Positions 22,680-30,114 of a stretch of DNA of 30,612 nt are shown here, piece by piece (positions within the stretch are counted from its first letter, which is position 1; each line of letters starts with the position of its first letter). The stretch is from UMGS973 sp964507795 (lineage in GTDB: Bacteria; Bacillota; Clostridia; Peptostreptococcales; Anaerovoracaceae): contig CAZDQV010000013.1 in NCBI GenBank assembly GCA_964507795.1, positions 1-30,612 of the forward strand, given 5' to 3'. Below the pieces are notes generated by a model, which was given only the letters and a program-made list of their open reading frames with translations, was not told where the DNA came from and ran no database searches. The translations under genes and the position numbers were made by a program.

Positions 22680-23757
22680 CTGTTTCTCCTTTGTGTTTTG
22701 CAACTGCCTCTTCGACGTCTTTTTTTACTTCTTCCATAATGTCGGGCATCGTATGGTTTCTGTCGGTTATAACTATGTAGATATATGCAAGCGCTATAAC
22801 GCAGAGGCCTATGGTCTCAACATAAAGCTGTCTTGACAAAAGCACTGCTGCAGTACCCATTATTGCGCAGATTCCATACATGCAAAGCACGCTTCTCCTC
22901 TGTCCCATGCCGCTTTTTAAAAATCTGTGATGTATATGTTCTTTGTCTGCCTCCATTATAGGCTTGTGTCTTATGAGTCTTCTCAAAATAGCATAAGCCG
23001 TATCAAATACGGGAAGCCCCAGTACCAGAAGCGGAATTACAAGGGCAACAACTGTCGCGCTCTTGACAAGTCCCATTATCGAAATTGCCGCTATCATAAA
23101 CCCGAGGAACTGAGATCCACAGTCACCCATAAATGTCTTTGCCGGATAGAAATTGAAAGGCAGAAATCCAAGAGCGCCTCCTGCAACCGCCAGCATAGGC
23201 AGACACTGATGATAAGTGCCATGTATGTATGCAACATATGCGATGCAGCATGATGCTATGGCACAGGCTCCTGCCGCAAGCCCATCCATTCCGTCTATGA
23301 GATTGATAGCATTGGTAATTCCCACAAGCCATATTATAGTTATGATACATGCTGCTATTTCGGGTATGAACTGTTTGTCCATTGAAAACAGGTATCTCAT
23401 GAATTCTATCTTGGTTCCAAAGCCGTATACCACTACAGCCGCTGCTATCTGTCCGAGCAATTTGACTATCGGAGGAAGATTTTTGATATCATCTATAAGG
23501 CCGAGTGCAAAAATTATCGCACCTCCTATGAGTATACCTGTAAGCTGCATGTTGTCTCTTGCAAGAATAAGTCCTATAGACAGTGTGACACCGGCAAAAA
23601 TCGCTATGCCTCCCACTCTTGGTACAGGTCTTGTATGAATTCGTCTGTTGTCTTTTGGAATATCCACTCCACCGATTTTGGGAGCAAGCCATATTGCTGC
23701 CGGCGTCAATATGGCCGTAGCAATCAGAGCTGTTAAAAAAACTGACCAGAAAATCAT
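22657..23757 (-). CDS. tagO: Undecaprenyl-phosphate GlcNAc-1-phosphate transferase (TagO/WecA type)
   Basis: This polytopic membrane enzyme of the MraY/WecA superfamily has 366 residues. It transfers a sugar-1-phosphate, most likely GlcNAc-1-P from UDP-GlcNAc, to undecaprenyl phosphate, starting teichoic acid or other cell-surface polymer synthesis. About ten hydrophobic segments alternate with cytoplasmic motifs: GLIDDIKNLPP (Asp-rich Mg site), NLIDGMDGLAAG, FMGDCGSQFLGF and the HIHHRF loop. A charged C-terminal tail follows. It overlaps dusB as ATGA. TagO versus WecA naming depends on the polymer, which this window does not show. Confidence 0.9.
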   Translation of the reverse strand: MIFWSVFLTALIATAILTPAAIWLAPKIGGVDIPKDNRRIHTRPVPRVGGIAIFAGVTLSIGLILARDNMQLTGILIGGAIIFALGLIDDIKNLPPIVKLLGQIAAAVVVYGFGTKIEFMRYLFSMDKQFIPEIAACIITIIWLVGITNAINLIDGMDGLAAGACAIASCCIAYVAYIHGTYHQCLPMLAVAGGALGFLPFNFYPAKTFMGDCGSQFLGFMIAAISIMGLVKSATVVALVIPLLVLGLPVFDTAYAILRRLIRHKPIMEADKEHIHHRFLKSGMGQRRSVLCMYGICAIMGTAAVLLSRQLYVETIGLCVIALAYIYIVITDRNHTMPDIMEEVKKDVEEAVAKHKGETDENTDIK

Positions 23758-24713
23758 CCTATTCTCCTTATTTTTTCTTTGAGCAGACTGGCATCTGTTA
23801 TCTGGTTTATTTCTCTTCTCATGGCTGCCGCTCCGGGCATTCCTTTGAGATACCAGCCCATATGTTTGCGCATTTCTCTGACTGCTGCGTATTCTCCCTT
23901 GAGGTCGAGCAAATCATTGAAATGCTTTTCGATTATCTCTCTTTTGGAGGCAGCATCAGGGTTCTTCGGAGGTTCCTGTCCATTCCAGAGAGCCTTTGCC
24001 TGTGCAAATATCCAGGGGTTGCCCAGTGCTCCTCTTGCAATCATAACAAAATCACAACCCGTCTGCTTCATCATATCAATTGCTTCGCGCCCTGAAAACA
24101 CGTCGCCGTTTCCTATTACAGGTATATCTACCGCCTGCTTGACCTGCCTGATTATATCCCAGTTAGCTTTGCCTGTATAATACTGCTCTCTGGTCCTGCC
24201 ATGAACCGCAATTGCTGCAGCTCCCGCCTGCTCAAGGATTTTGGCAATCTCCACAGCATTGACTGTATGCTCATCCCATCCCATTCTTATTTTGGCTGTG
24301 ACAGGTTTCCCTGATACTTTGACCATAGCCTCTATTATCTCCCCTGCAAGTTCAGGATTTTTTAGAAGTGCAGAACCTTCGCCGTTTTTGACTACTTTGG
24401 GAACAGGACAGCCCATATTCACATCGAGTATGACATTGCTGCGATCTTTCAAATGCTCTGCAGCAAAACTCATGATTTCCGGTTCACATCCAAAAAGCTG
24501 CAAAGCTACAGGCGCTTCATCCTCATACATATACAAAAGCCTTTCGGTATTTTTGTCCCCATACCAGAGGCCTTTGGCGCTTATCATTTCTGAATATGTC
24601 AATGCGGCACCATGCATCCCACATATGCGGCGCATTGGCGCATCAGTGATCCCTGCAAGCGGTGCGAGCAAAAAAGGACTTTCAAGCCTGATATCACCTA
24701 TTTTTAGATCCAT
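23754..24713 (-). CDS. dusB: tRNA-dihydrouridine synthase
   Basis: This FMN-dependent enzyme of 319 residues reduces uridine to dihydrouridine in tRNA. The TIM-barrel motifs are in order: APLAGITDAPMRR, YSEMISAKG, the catalytic Cys in NMGCPVPKVVKNGEGSALL, HGRTREQYYTGKANW, IPVIGNGDVFS and MIARGALGNPW (FMN phosphate). The C-terminal helical tRNA-binding domain is present. It overlaps the end of coaX by 20 bases. The pairing of coaX and dusB is common in Firmicutes. Confidence 0.94.
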   Translation of the reverse strand: MDLKIGDIRLESPFLLAPLAGITDAPMRRICGMHGAALTYSEMISAKGLWYGDKNTERLLYMYEDEAPVALQLFGCEPEIMSFAAEHLKDRSNVILDVNMGCPVPKVVKNGEGSALLKNPELAGEIIEAMVKVSGKPVTAKIRMGWDEHTVNAVEIAKILEQAGAAAIAVHGRTREQYYTGKANWDIIRQVKQAVDIPVIGNGDVFSGREAIDMMKQTGCDFVMIARGALGNPWIFAQAKALWNGQEPPKNPDAASKREIIEKHFNDLLDLKGEYAAVREMRKHMGWYLKGMPGAAAMRREINQITDASLLKEKIRRIG

Positions 24714-25515
24714 TGCTTTTTTTCCCGTTTTCTCTTTTGTTTTTTTTGTATATTATCTCAAGACCTTCGAGAGTCAGCATTTTGTCAACATGGTCTATAC
24801 AGCTGCTTTCCTTGTCTATGAGAGTTGCAAGTCCTCCCGTAGCTATTACAAGAGGCTCCTTGCCTGATTTAGTATATTCACGAAGCTCTTCTTTCATTTT
24901 TCTTACTACGAAATCCACCATGCCCACATGGCCGTATACGAGTCCTGACTGCATGCTCTGTATTGTGTTCCTGCATATGGTATGACCCGGTTCTTCGAGC
25001 TCTACTTTTGGCAGTTTCGATGTTTTTTCAAAAAGTGCCTCTGATGATATTTTGAGTCCGGGAGCTATAGTGCCTCCAAGATATTCTTCATTTTCGGATA
25101 CGGCACAAAATGTCGTAGCCGTACCAAAATCTATAACTACAAGGGGACCGCCATATTTGGAATATGCCGCAACCGCATTTACAATCCGGTCTGCTCCCAC
25201 CTGTTTGGGATTGTCATATTTGATAACAAGTCCTGTTCTGATGCCAGGCTCTATTACTATTGCTCTTTTTTTGAAATATTTTGATGAAAGATGCTGCAGT
25301 GTAAACAGCATTGACGGAACAACCGTTGAAATTATAACGTCTTTTACCTGATTTACCTCCAGACCTTCATATGAAAAAAGCTGATTGATAATCATACCAT
25401 ATTCATCCGCACTCTTGTTGTTGTCAGTTTCAAGTCTCCAGTTTTGTATGAGCTTGCCCTCTTTAAAAACTCCGAGTACGATATTGCTGTTGCCTACATC
25501 AAATGCCAGTAGCAT
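24694..25515 (-). CDS. coaX: Type III pantothenate kinase
   Basis: This 273-residue ASKHA-fold kinase phosphorylates pantothenate in the first step of CoA synthesis. The phosphate loop FDVGNSNIVLGVF, the GADRIVNAVAAY motif, the catalytic-region DFGTATTF and GGTIAPGL are intact. Type III kinases are not feedback-inhibited by CoA. I chose ATG 25515 (MLLAFDVGN) with AAAGGAGA before it; upstream in-frame starts to 25602 overlap the promoter. It leads the operon coaX-dusB-tagO-surE-isochorismatase-DUF2156. Confidence 0.94.
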   Translation of the reverse strand: MLLAFDVGNSNIVLGVFKEGKLIQNWRLETDNNKSADEYGMIINQLFSYEGLEVNQVKDVIISTVVPSMLFTLQHLSSKYFKKRAIVIEPGIRTGLVIKYDNPKQVGADRIVNAVAAYSKYGGPLVVIDFGTATTFCAVSENEEYLGGTIAPGLKISSEALFEKTSKLPKVELEEPGHTICRNTIQSMQSGLVYGHVGMVDFVVRKMKEELREYTKSGKEPLVIATGGLATLIDKESSCIDHVDKMLTLEGLEIIYKKNKRENGKKSNGSKNR

Positions 25516-25573
25516 GGCTGTTTCTCCTTTGCTCTGTTTATTAGTCTGTCCGAAAAAGTGCAGACCACTGTTT

Positions 25574-25602
25574 ATTATACCTAAAAGCCTGCAATAAGTC
25601 AA
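25574..25602 (-). promoter_or_regulatory. Promoter of the coaX operon
   Basis: TTGACT (25602-25597), 17 bases, TATAAT (25579-25574). The predicted leader is about 50 bases. It is divergent from the thrE promoter, with the two -35 boxes about 30 bases apart. Confidence 0.85.
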
Positions 25603-25633
25603 AAAAAATATATATTCAAAATATCTAATGTGT

Positions 25634-25661
25634 TTGAAATTTCAAGCAGAAATGATATACT
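25634..25661 (+). promoter_or_regulatory. Promoter of the thrE-like gene pair
   Basis: TTGAAA (25634-25639), 16 bases, TATACT (25656-25661), followed by GAGGAGGT at 25677-25684 and ATG 25692. Confidence 0.72.
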
Positions 25662-25691
25662 GAATATATCATTTTCGAGGAGGTTTTTCAG

Positions 25692-26474
25692 ATGATAAAC
25701 CAGTTCCAAAAAAGAATACTCATTCTCGCTGTAAGAGCCGGAGAGCTTATGATGAAAAGCGGCGCCGAAATCTACAGAGTAGAAGATACCATCACAAGGA
25801 TATGCAAAGCCGGACATATCTCATATGTGGATGTTTTTGCAACTCCTACGGGGATATTTGTAACTCTCGATGAAGGATGCAGAGACAGCGATGTTTTCAC
25901 CTACATCAAAAGAATCAAAGGCTCTGCCACAGATCTTTCCACCATTTCAGAAGTAAACAGATTCTCAAGAGAATTTACTACAACAGATCTGTCTGTAGAC
26001 GAAGGAATGAAGATTCTGTCAGATATAGAGGTTAGGAAGCCTTATCCTTTCCCTGCCAAACTGCTTGGAGCAGCCCTTGTAGCTGCATTTTTCTGCGTGA
26101 TATTCGGGGGTGATACTGTTGATTTTTTCATTGCTGCTCTGATAGGCGCAATAAGCTGCACAGTTTCGGCTCTCCTTGGCAAAATAGAGCTTAATTTCTT
26201 CATCAAAGGGTTTTGCTGCTGCTTCATCGCCACATTCTTGGCGCTGCTTGCGACATCAATGGGCATAACTGAAGATTTCAGCAGTATAATAATAGGCGCT
26301 CTGATGATATTTGTACCCGGAGTTGCCATCACCAATGCAATTCGTGATTTTCTTTCCGGAGACATGCTCTCAGGGATTGCAAGACTTACAGAGGCTCTCG
26401 TTGTCGGTGTGTCTCTTGCGGCAGGCGCAGGTCTGATGCTTGAGCTGTGGAAAGTGTTTGGAGGTGCAATGTAA
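25692..26474 (+). CDS. ThrE-family threonine/serine exporter, N-terminal subunit (DUF1212)
   Basis: This 260-residue protein has a soluble N-terminal region of about 110 residues (GAEIYRVEDTITRI, VFATPTGIFVTLDEG) followed by about five hydrophobic segments ending near the C-terminus. The layout matches the front half of ThrE, split into two genes as in YjjP/YjjB. YjjP/YjjB-type pairs have been tied to succinate export in E. coli and ThrE to threonine/serine export, so the substrate is open. A strong RBS (GAGGAGGT) precedes the start. The stop overlaps the start of the next gene. Confidence 0.88.
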   Translation: MINQFQKRILILAVRAGELMMKSGAEIYRVEDTITRICKAGHISYVDVFATPTGIFVTLDEGCRDSDVFTYIKRIKGSATDLSTISEVNRFSREFTTTDLSVDEGMKILSDIEVRKPYPFPAKLLGAALVAAFFCVIFGGDTVDFFIAALIGAISCTVSALLGKIELNFFIKGFCCCFIATFLALLATSMGITEDFSSIIIGALMIFVPGVAITNAIRDFLSGDMLSGIARLTEALVVGVSLAAGAGLMLELWKVFGGAM

Positions 26475-26944
26475 TGCTTGTTACTTCATTCATATTTGCA
26501 TTATTTGCAACACTTGGATTCTGTATATTGTTTCATGTGCCTCTCAGATGCATATTTCCGGCTGCTGTCGTTGGAGGCGCAGGATGGTTTTTGTATCAGT
26601 TGCTTATGGAATTTGATTTCGGGAAAACAATCGCTGCATTCCTTGCAGCATGCCTTGTCGCACTGCTTGCTGACATATGCTCACGCCTCATCAAAGAAGC
26701 TGCTACTGTATTTGTAATACCCGGCATCCTGCCTCTTGTACCGGGATCGGGAATATATTATACTATGTTTCACTTCATACGGGGCAATATGAGCAAGTCT
26801 GCAGCATGGGGCACACAAACACTGATGATTGCAGGTGCAATAGCTTTGGGTCTGCTTGTTGTGGCTTCTCTGATACGTATCATCGTAAATGCCAAAAGAA
26901 ATATTAAGAAATGGGCTGACAAAAGAAAAGGCTCCGTAATATGA
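26474..26944 (+). CDS. ThrE-family exporter, C-terminal subunit (DUF3815, YjjB-like)
   Basis: This 156-residue membrane protein has about five hydrophobic segments. The central VFVIPGILPLVPGSGIYYT stretch (in part) is the hallmark of the YjjB/DUF3815 half of the exporter. The start is ATG 26474, overlapping the preceding stop as TAATG, with GGAGGT at 26460-26465 inside the first gene. An earlier in-frame ATG (26447) is less likely. The two proteins are expected to assemble into one transporter. The 49-bp hairpin R1 follows the stop. Confidence 0.88.
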   Translation: MLVTSFIFALFATLGFCILFHVPLRCIFPAAVVGGAGWFLYQLLMEFDFGKTIAAFLAACLVALLADICSRLIKEAATVFVIPGILPLVPGSGIYYTMFHFIRGNMSKSAAWGTQTLMIAGAIALGLLVVASLIRIIVNAKRNIKKWADKRKGSVI

Positions 26945-26951
26945 CCAAACT

Positions 26952-27004
26952 AATATTAGTGGTCTAAATCATCATTAAAATTCAACATTTAGACCACTAA
27001 TATT
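26952..27004. repeat. Hairpin repeat copy R1 (left of the ATPase cassette)
   Basis: The 49-bp core 26955-27003 matches R2 (28502-28550) at 46 positions in the same orientation. It is itself an inverted repeat: AATATTAGTGGTCTAAAT at 26952-26969 pairs perfectly with 26987-27004 across a 17-base loop. It lies 7 bases after the thrE-like pair and after the 3-prime end of the convergent ATPase gene, so it may also act as a terminator, although it has no U-tract. Confidence 0.85.
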
Positions 27005-27010
27005 GCTCAG

Positions 27011-27043
27011 ATTCACTGTAGACATTTGTTTCAATCAGTGAAT
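27011..27043 (-). repeat. Inverted repeat spanning the ATPase stop codon
   Basis: ATTCACTG (27011-27018) and CAGTGAAT (27036-27043) form perfect 8-bp arms with a 17-base loop, and the ATPase stop TGA (27033-27031) lies within the loop. It may be a transcript 3-prime-end structure or an internal end of the cassette. Confidence 0.4.
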
Positions 27044-28464
27044 AAATCTTCTAATGTTACCTGACTTCCAATAATGCTGCTGTATTTATTGCTCTTGACT
27101 CCATAGGTCGTAATCATTGTGAGCTGAAGACCGTATTTCGTTGAAGTTTCCCTTTTGAACGCTTCCATTTTATTGCGCAGTTTCAGATCATATTCCTTAT
27201 CAATGACAAATTCATCGGCACAGAATTTAATCTCACATATGTTAATAACCCGATCCCTTCTTTCAATAAGTAAATCTATTTGCGCTCCTGATGTCCCTAA
27301 TTCTTCATTACCCCTTGTAAACCATGTATATTCTTCAGATAACACGCCAGATATTCCAAGCTTTTTTTTGATTTGATAAATATGATCCTTGCACACTTGT
27401 TCAAAAGTAAGTCCTGCCCAGCTCCTTCTCGACGGAACATCTAAAGCTTTGCTCCAGTAATGTTCATCTTTGCCGTAATTGTCTCTTAAAAATCTGAAAT
27501 AAAAATTAGTATAGTAATCAGACGACTGATAAAGGGTTTCTTTCTTTTTGTTTCTGTAGAAGGAAGATGCTCTGACGAAACCCGAATTGATTAGATTCTC
27601 AAGTATTTTGGTTAATTTGCCGTTTGATGCAATTCCCATTTCAGAAGCAATTTCATTTCTTGTATACCCGTTTCTTTTTTTTGAAAGGCACTCCATAACC
27701 TGAATGTATTTATCACTATTAACAAACAGCGTTCTATACAAGTGCTCAAACTCATCCCAAAGCTCTGCCTTGTTTCTAAAGAAAAGATTGTCTATGTTTT
27801 GAACATATGATAAATCATCCTCTAATAAGCTTAGATAAAACGGAATGCCGCCCATAATCATATAGCATTCTGTAATATCATATTCAGACCATAACATTCC
27901 ATGGGCAAAAAGATACTCCTTTGTTTGAGCCAATGTAAATGGTTCCAAATACAACCTGCAAGTCTGTCTGTTAAACAAACCTCCTTTGTTGTTGGCAATG
28001 TTATCCATCATCCATGATGTCGCCGAACCGCAAATAACAAATACCAAATTATCTTTACTCGAACCATAATCATTCCAAAAATACTCAAACGCTGACAGAA
28101 AACCAGATTTATGCGTATCCAGCCAAGGCATTTCATCTATAAAAAACACATGCTTTTCGTCATCAGACAATTCCTCTATATATTCTCTTAAATAATTAAA
28201 TGCCTGAATCCAGTCTTTTGGATTAGCCCGCTCCTTCTCGGACCTTCTGTTCAATTCATCAGCAAAATTTCGTAACTGTATTTTTTTTGGCTGATTATAT
28301 GCGCCAGTGACTTTAAATTCAAGCTTGTCTTTAAAAAACTGATTAACAAGAAATGTTTTTCCTACTCTTCTTCTGCCGTAAACAACAATCAGTTGTGCTG
28401 TTGCTGCTTTCATACATTTTTCAAGTCGTTCACATTCTCTTTCTCTTCCAATTAAAATACTCAT
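27031..28464 (-). CDS. AAA ATPase with C-terminal DUF234 / PD-(D/E)XK-like domain
   Basis: This 477-residue protein of the archaeal-type ATPase family (PF01637) has the DUF234-type C-terminus. Walker A is at 30-37 (GRRRVGKT) and Walker B at 105-111 (HVFFIDE). CGSATSWM (145-152) is sensor-like. A winged-helix segment follows at about 268-298 (YTRNEIASEMG). The C-terminal region has E356, D397 (AQIDLLIE) and E411-I-K413 (CEIKF), the order expected of a PD-(D/E)XK nuclease. The biological role of this family is not established; such genes are often present in several scattered copies. The ATG lies 6 bases after a -10 box, implying a leaderless transcript. Direct hairpin repeats bracket the gene, and its base use looks richer in A+T than its neighbours, suggesting acquisition. 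Confidence 0.85.
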   Translation of the reverse strand: MSILIGRERECERLEKCMKAATAQLIVVYGRRRVGKTFLVNQFFKDKLEFKVTGAYNQPKKIQLRNFADELNRRSEKERANPKDWIQAFNYLREYIEELSDDEKHVFFIDEMPWLDTHKSGFLSAFEYFWNDYGSSKDNLVFVICGSATSWMMDNIANNKGGLFNRQTCRLYLEPFTLAQTKEYLFAHGMLWSEYDITECYMIMGGIPFYLSLLEDDLSYVQNIDNLFFRNKAELWDEFEHLYRTLFVNSDKYIQVMECLSKKRNGYTRNEIASEMGIASNGKLTKILENLINSGFVRASSFYRNKKKETLYQSSDYYTNFYFRFLRDNYGKDEHYWSKALDVPSRRSWAGLTFEQVCKDHIYQIKKKLGISGVLSEEYTWFTRGNEELGTSGAQIDLLIERRDRVINICEIKFCADEFVIDKEYDLKLRNKMEAFKRETSTKYGLQLTMITTYGVKSNKYSSIIGSQVTLEDLFTD

Positions 28465-28470
28465 ACCCTT

Positions 28471-28499
28471 AGTATAGCCACCAAACTCTGCAAAGTCAA
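28471..28499 (-). promoter_or_regulatory. Leaderless-type promoter of the ATPase gene
   Basis: TTGACT (28499-28494), 17 bases, TATACT (28476-28471), then AAGGGT and ATG 28464. A start site 7 bases after the -10 coincides with the A of ATG. The -35 lies 2 bases from repeat R2. Confidence 0.75.
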
Positions 28500-28501
28500 C
28501 A

Positions 28502-28550
28502 ATTAGTGGTCTAAATCGTTATTATAATTCAACATTTAGACCACTAATAT
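28502..28550. repeat. Hairpin repeat copy R2 (right of the ATPase cassette)
   Basis: This second copy of the 49-bp repeat runs in the same orientation as R1, from which it differs at three positions, all in the loop. The 15-bp arms ATTAGTGGTCTAAAT (28502-28516) and its complement (28534-28548) are perfect. It lies between the ATPase promoter and the 3-prime end of dnaJ. The unit from R1 to R2 is 1547 bases. Confidence 0.85.
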
Positions 28551-28583
28551 CATCTATATATCCTTGGGTATTTGCAAATACTT

Positions 28584-29456
28584 CTAAGAAGCCTTTTCAA
28601 TCTGTGCCAGCTCTTTTATTTTTTCTTTTTCCCGCGGTGTAGGGTTTTTGGGAACTAAAACCTGCACCGTCACATACTCATCGCCATACTGACCCTTGTT
28701 TTTCATTGAGACTATGCCTTTGTTTCTTATCCTTATTTTGCTCCCCGACTGTGTTCCCGGCGGGATGGCGCATTTCACTCTGCCATAGAGTGTAGGAAAC
28801 ACTGCACTGCCTCCAAGTACTGCAGTTGTATAAGGGATCTCCTCTGTGATATATACATCTGTTCCCTTCCTCTCATATCCCGGTTTTTGAGCTACGTGTA
28901 TCTTTATATACATATCTCCTGCAGGCATTCCACCATCTCCCGGTTTCCCTTTGCCCTTAAGCCTGATGCTCTGCCCCTCATCTATGCCTGCCGGAATTTT
29001 TATCTCCATAGGCTTCTGGGAGTTTCCCTCAAAGTACAGATTTCTGTTTGCACCGAGAGCCGCCTCATCAAATGACACTGTAAGCTCCACCTTTATATCC
29101 GCACCTTTTGAAGCTCTCCTGTGCGAATGCCTGCCAAACAAATCTTTAAAAATATCTTCGAAGTCTTCACCTGTAAAATGATATTCTCTGTAGCTTTCAT
29201 TTTGCGGCTGCCTGTAATTCATATTCTCATCAAATGCCGCATGGCCGAATTGGTCATACAGCTTCCTTTTTTCGGGATCTTTGAGCACATCATATGCTTC
29301 AGAAAGCTCCTTGAATTTTTCTTCCGCCTCCCTGTCTCCGGGATTTGCATCAGGGTGATATTTCTTTGCCAGTTTTCTGTATGCTGATTTGATTTGACTT
29401 TCGGAAGCGGATCGGTCTATACCAAGGATTTCATAATAATCTCGTTTGTTCATCAT
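28584..29456 (-). CDS. DnaJ/CbpA-type co-chaperone (class B)
   Basis: This 290-residue J-domain protein stimulates DnaK. The J domain occupies residues 1-72 with H34-P35-D36 (YHPD) and YDQFGHAAF after it. The zinc-finger repeats of true DnaJ are absent, and the two C-terminal substrate-binding beta domains (IPAGIDEGQSIRLKGKG, IPPGTQSGSKIRIRNKG) follow a short linker, as in CbpA or DnaJB proteins. It lies downstream of hsp20, separated by a hairpin, and is probably under the same CIRCE promoter. GGGGG precedes the tandem ATGs at 29456/29453. Confidence 0.9.
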   Translation of the reverse strand: MMNKRDYYEILGIDRSASESQIKSAYRKLAKKYHPDANPGDREAEEKFKELSEAYDVLKDPEKRKLYDQFGHAAFDENMNYRQPQNESYREYHFTGEDFEDIFKDLFGRHSHRRASKGADIKVELTVSFDEAALGANRNLYFEGNSQKPMEIKIPAGIDEGQSIRLKGKGKPGDGGMPAGDMYIKIHVAQKPGYERKGTDVYITEEIPYTTAVLGGSAVFPTLYGRVKCAIPPGTQSGSKIRIRNKGIVSMKNKGQYGDEYVTVQVLVPKNPTPREKEKIKELAQIEKAS

Positions 29457-29474
29457 TAATACCCCCTATCGGAA

Positions 29475-29511
29475 AAGGCGGGAGCACCTGCCTTACAGTC
29501 ACTCCCGCCTT
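29475..29511 (-). terminator. Hairpin between hsp20 and dnaJ-like gene
   Basis: AAGGCGGGAG pairs with CTCCCGCCTT (29475-29484, 29502-29511), a perfect 10-bp G+C-rich stem with a 17-base loop. Only four T follow on the minus strand. It may be a partial terminator that lowers dnaJ expression relative to hsp20, or it may protect the processed hsp20 mRNA end. Confidence 0.65.
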
Positions 29512-29537
29512 GCCTTCCATATATCTATTTACCCCTT

Positions 29538-29981
29538 TTAGCCTTCTATTGAAATATATTTGGCCTCTTCAATTTCCGGCTTGTTTTCTTTTTTCGGTAC
29601 GAAAAGTTTCAGAATACCGTTTTCAAATTTTGCTTTGATATCTTCCTGTTCAAGATTTTCGCCCACATAAAAGCTTCTGCTGCAGTTGCCGCAAAATCTT
29701 TCTCTCCTGATGAATTTACCGTCTTTGTCCTTATCTTCTTTTTCTGTGTTTGTTGATGCACTGATTGTCAATGTGCCGTCTTTGAGCTCTGCCTTGATGT
29801 CTTCCTTGTTGTATCCGGGAAGATCCACATCAAGCTCAAATCCTTCGTTTGATTCTTTAACATCTGTACGCATTACTGCTGCTTCATGCCCTATGCTGCT
29901 TGCAAGTCTTCTCTCAGGTCTTGCAAAATCACTAAAGAATCCGTCAAATAAGTTTTCTCCTAAAAAGTTTGTCATTAACAT
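29538..29981 (-). CDS. Hsp20/alpha-crystallin family small heat-shock protein
   Basis: This 147-residue chaperone holds unfolding proteins in large oligomers. It has a short N-terminal arm (FLGENLFDGFF), an alpha-crystallin domain from about residue 38 (FELDVDLPGYNKEDIKAEL through FENGILKLFVPKKE, with the GxLxL-type signature) and a short C-terminal tail. A CGNC pair sits in the RRERFCGNCSRSF loop. I chose ATG 29981, 7 bases after GGAGGT; an upstream in-frame ATG at 30056 would lie within 3 bases of the -10 box. Transcription is from the CIRCE-covered promoter, so HrcA repression and heat induction are expected. Confidence 0.92.
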   Translation of the reverse strand: MLMTNFLGENLFDGFFSDFARPERRLASSIGHEAAVMRTDVKESNEGFELDVDLPGYNKEDIKAELKDGTLTISASTNTEKEDKDKDGKFIRRERFCGNCSRSFYVGENLEQEDIKAKFENGILKLFVPKKENKPEIEEAKYISIEG

Positions 29982-30047
29982 TGTATTTACCTCCATTACC
30001 CATCGTGGATACCCACTCAAAATATGTTTTCTTTTTTCTATGGTTTT

Positions 30048-30076
30048 ATTATACACCTTTTGTTAGCACTCGTCAA
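30048..30076 (-). promoter_or_regulatory. hsp20 promoter
   Basis: TTGACG (30076-30071), 17 bases, TATAAT (30053-30048). The -35 lies inside the CIRCE element. The predicted leader is about 60 bases. Confidence 0.82.
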
Positions 30077-30089
30077 TAGTGAGTGCTAA
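30063..30089. promoter_or_regulatory. CIRCE operator (HrcA binding site)
   Basis: TTAGCACTC (30063-30071), 9 bases, GAGTGCTAA (30081-30089): a perfect match to the CIRCE consensus. It overlaps the -35 and spacer of the hsp20 promoter. The hrcA gene is not in the window. Confidence 0.96.
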
Positions 30090-30114
30090 CAAAAAATAAA
30101 AAATTTCACCTTCT

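Noticed and set aside
25541..25570. Inverted repeat GTCTG/CAGAC in the coaX leader
   Set aside because: Five pairs with a 12-base loop; common by chance and no ligand-binding architecture visible.
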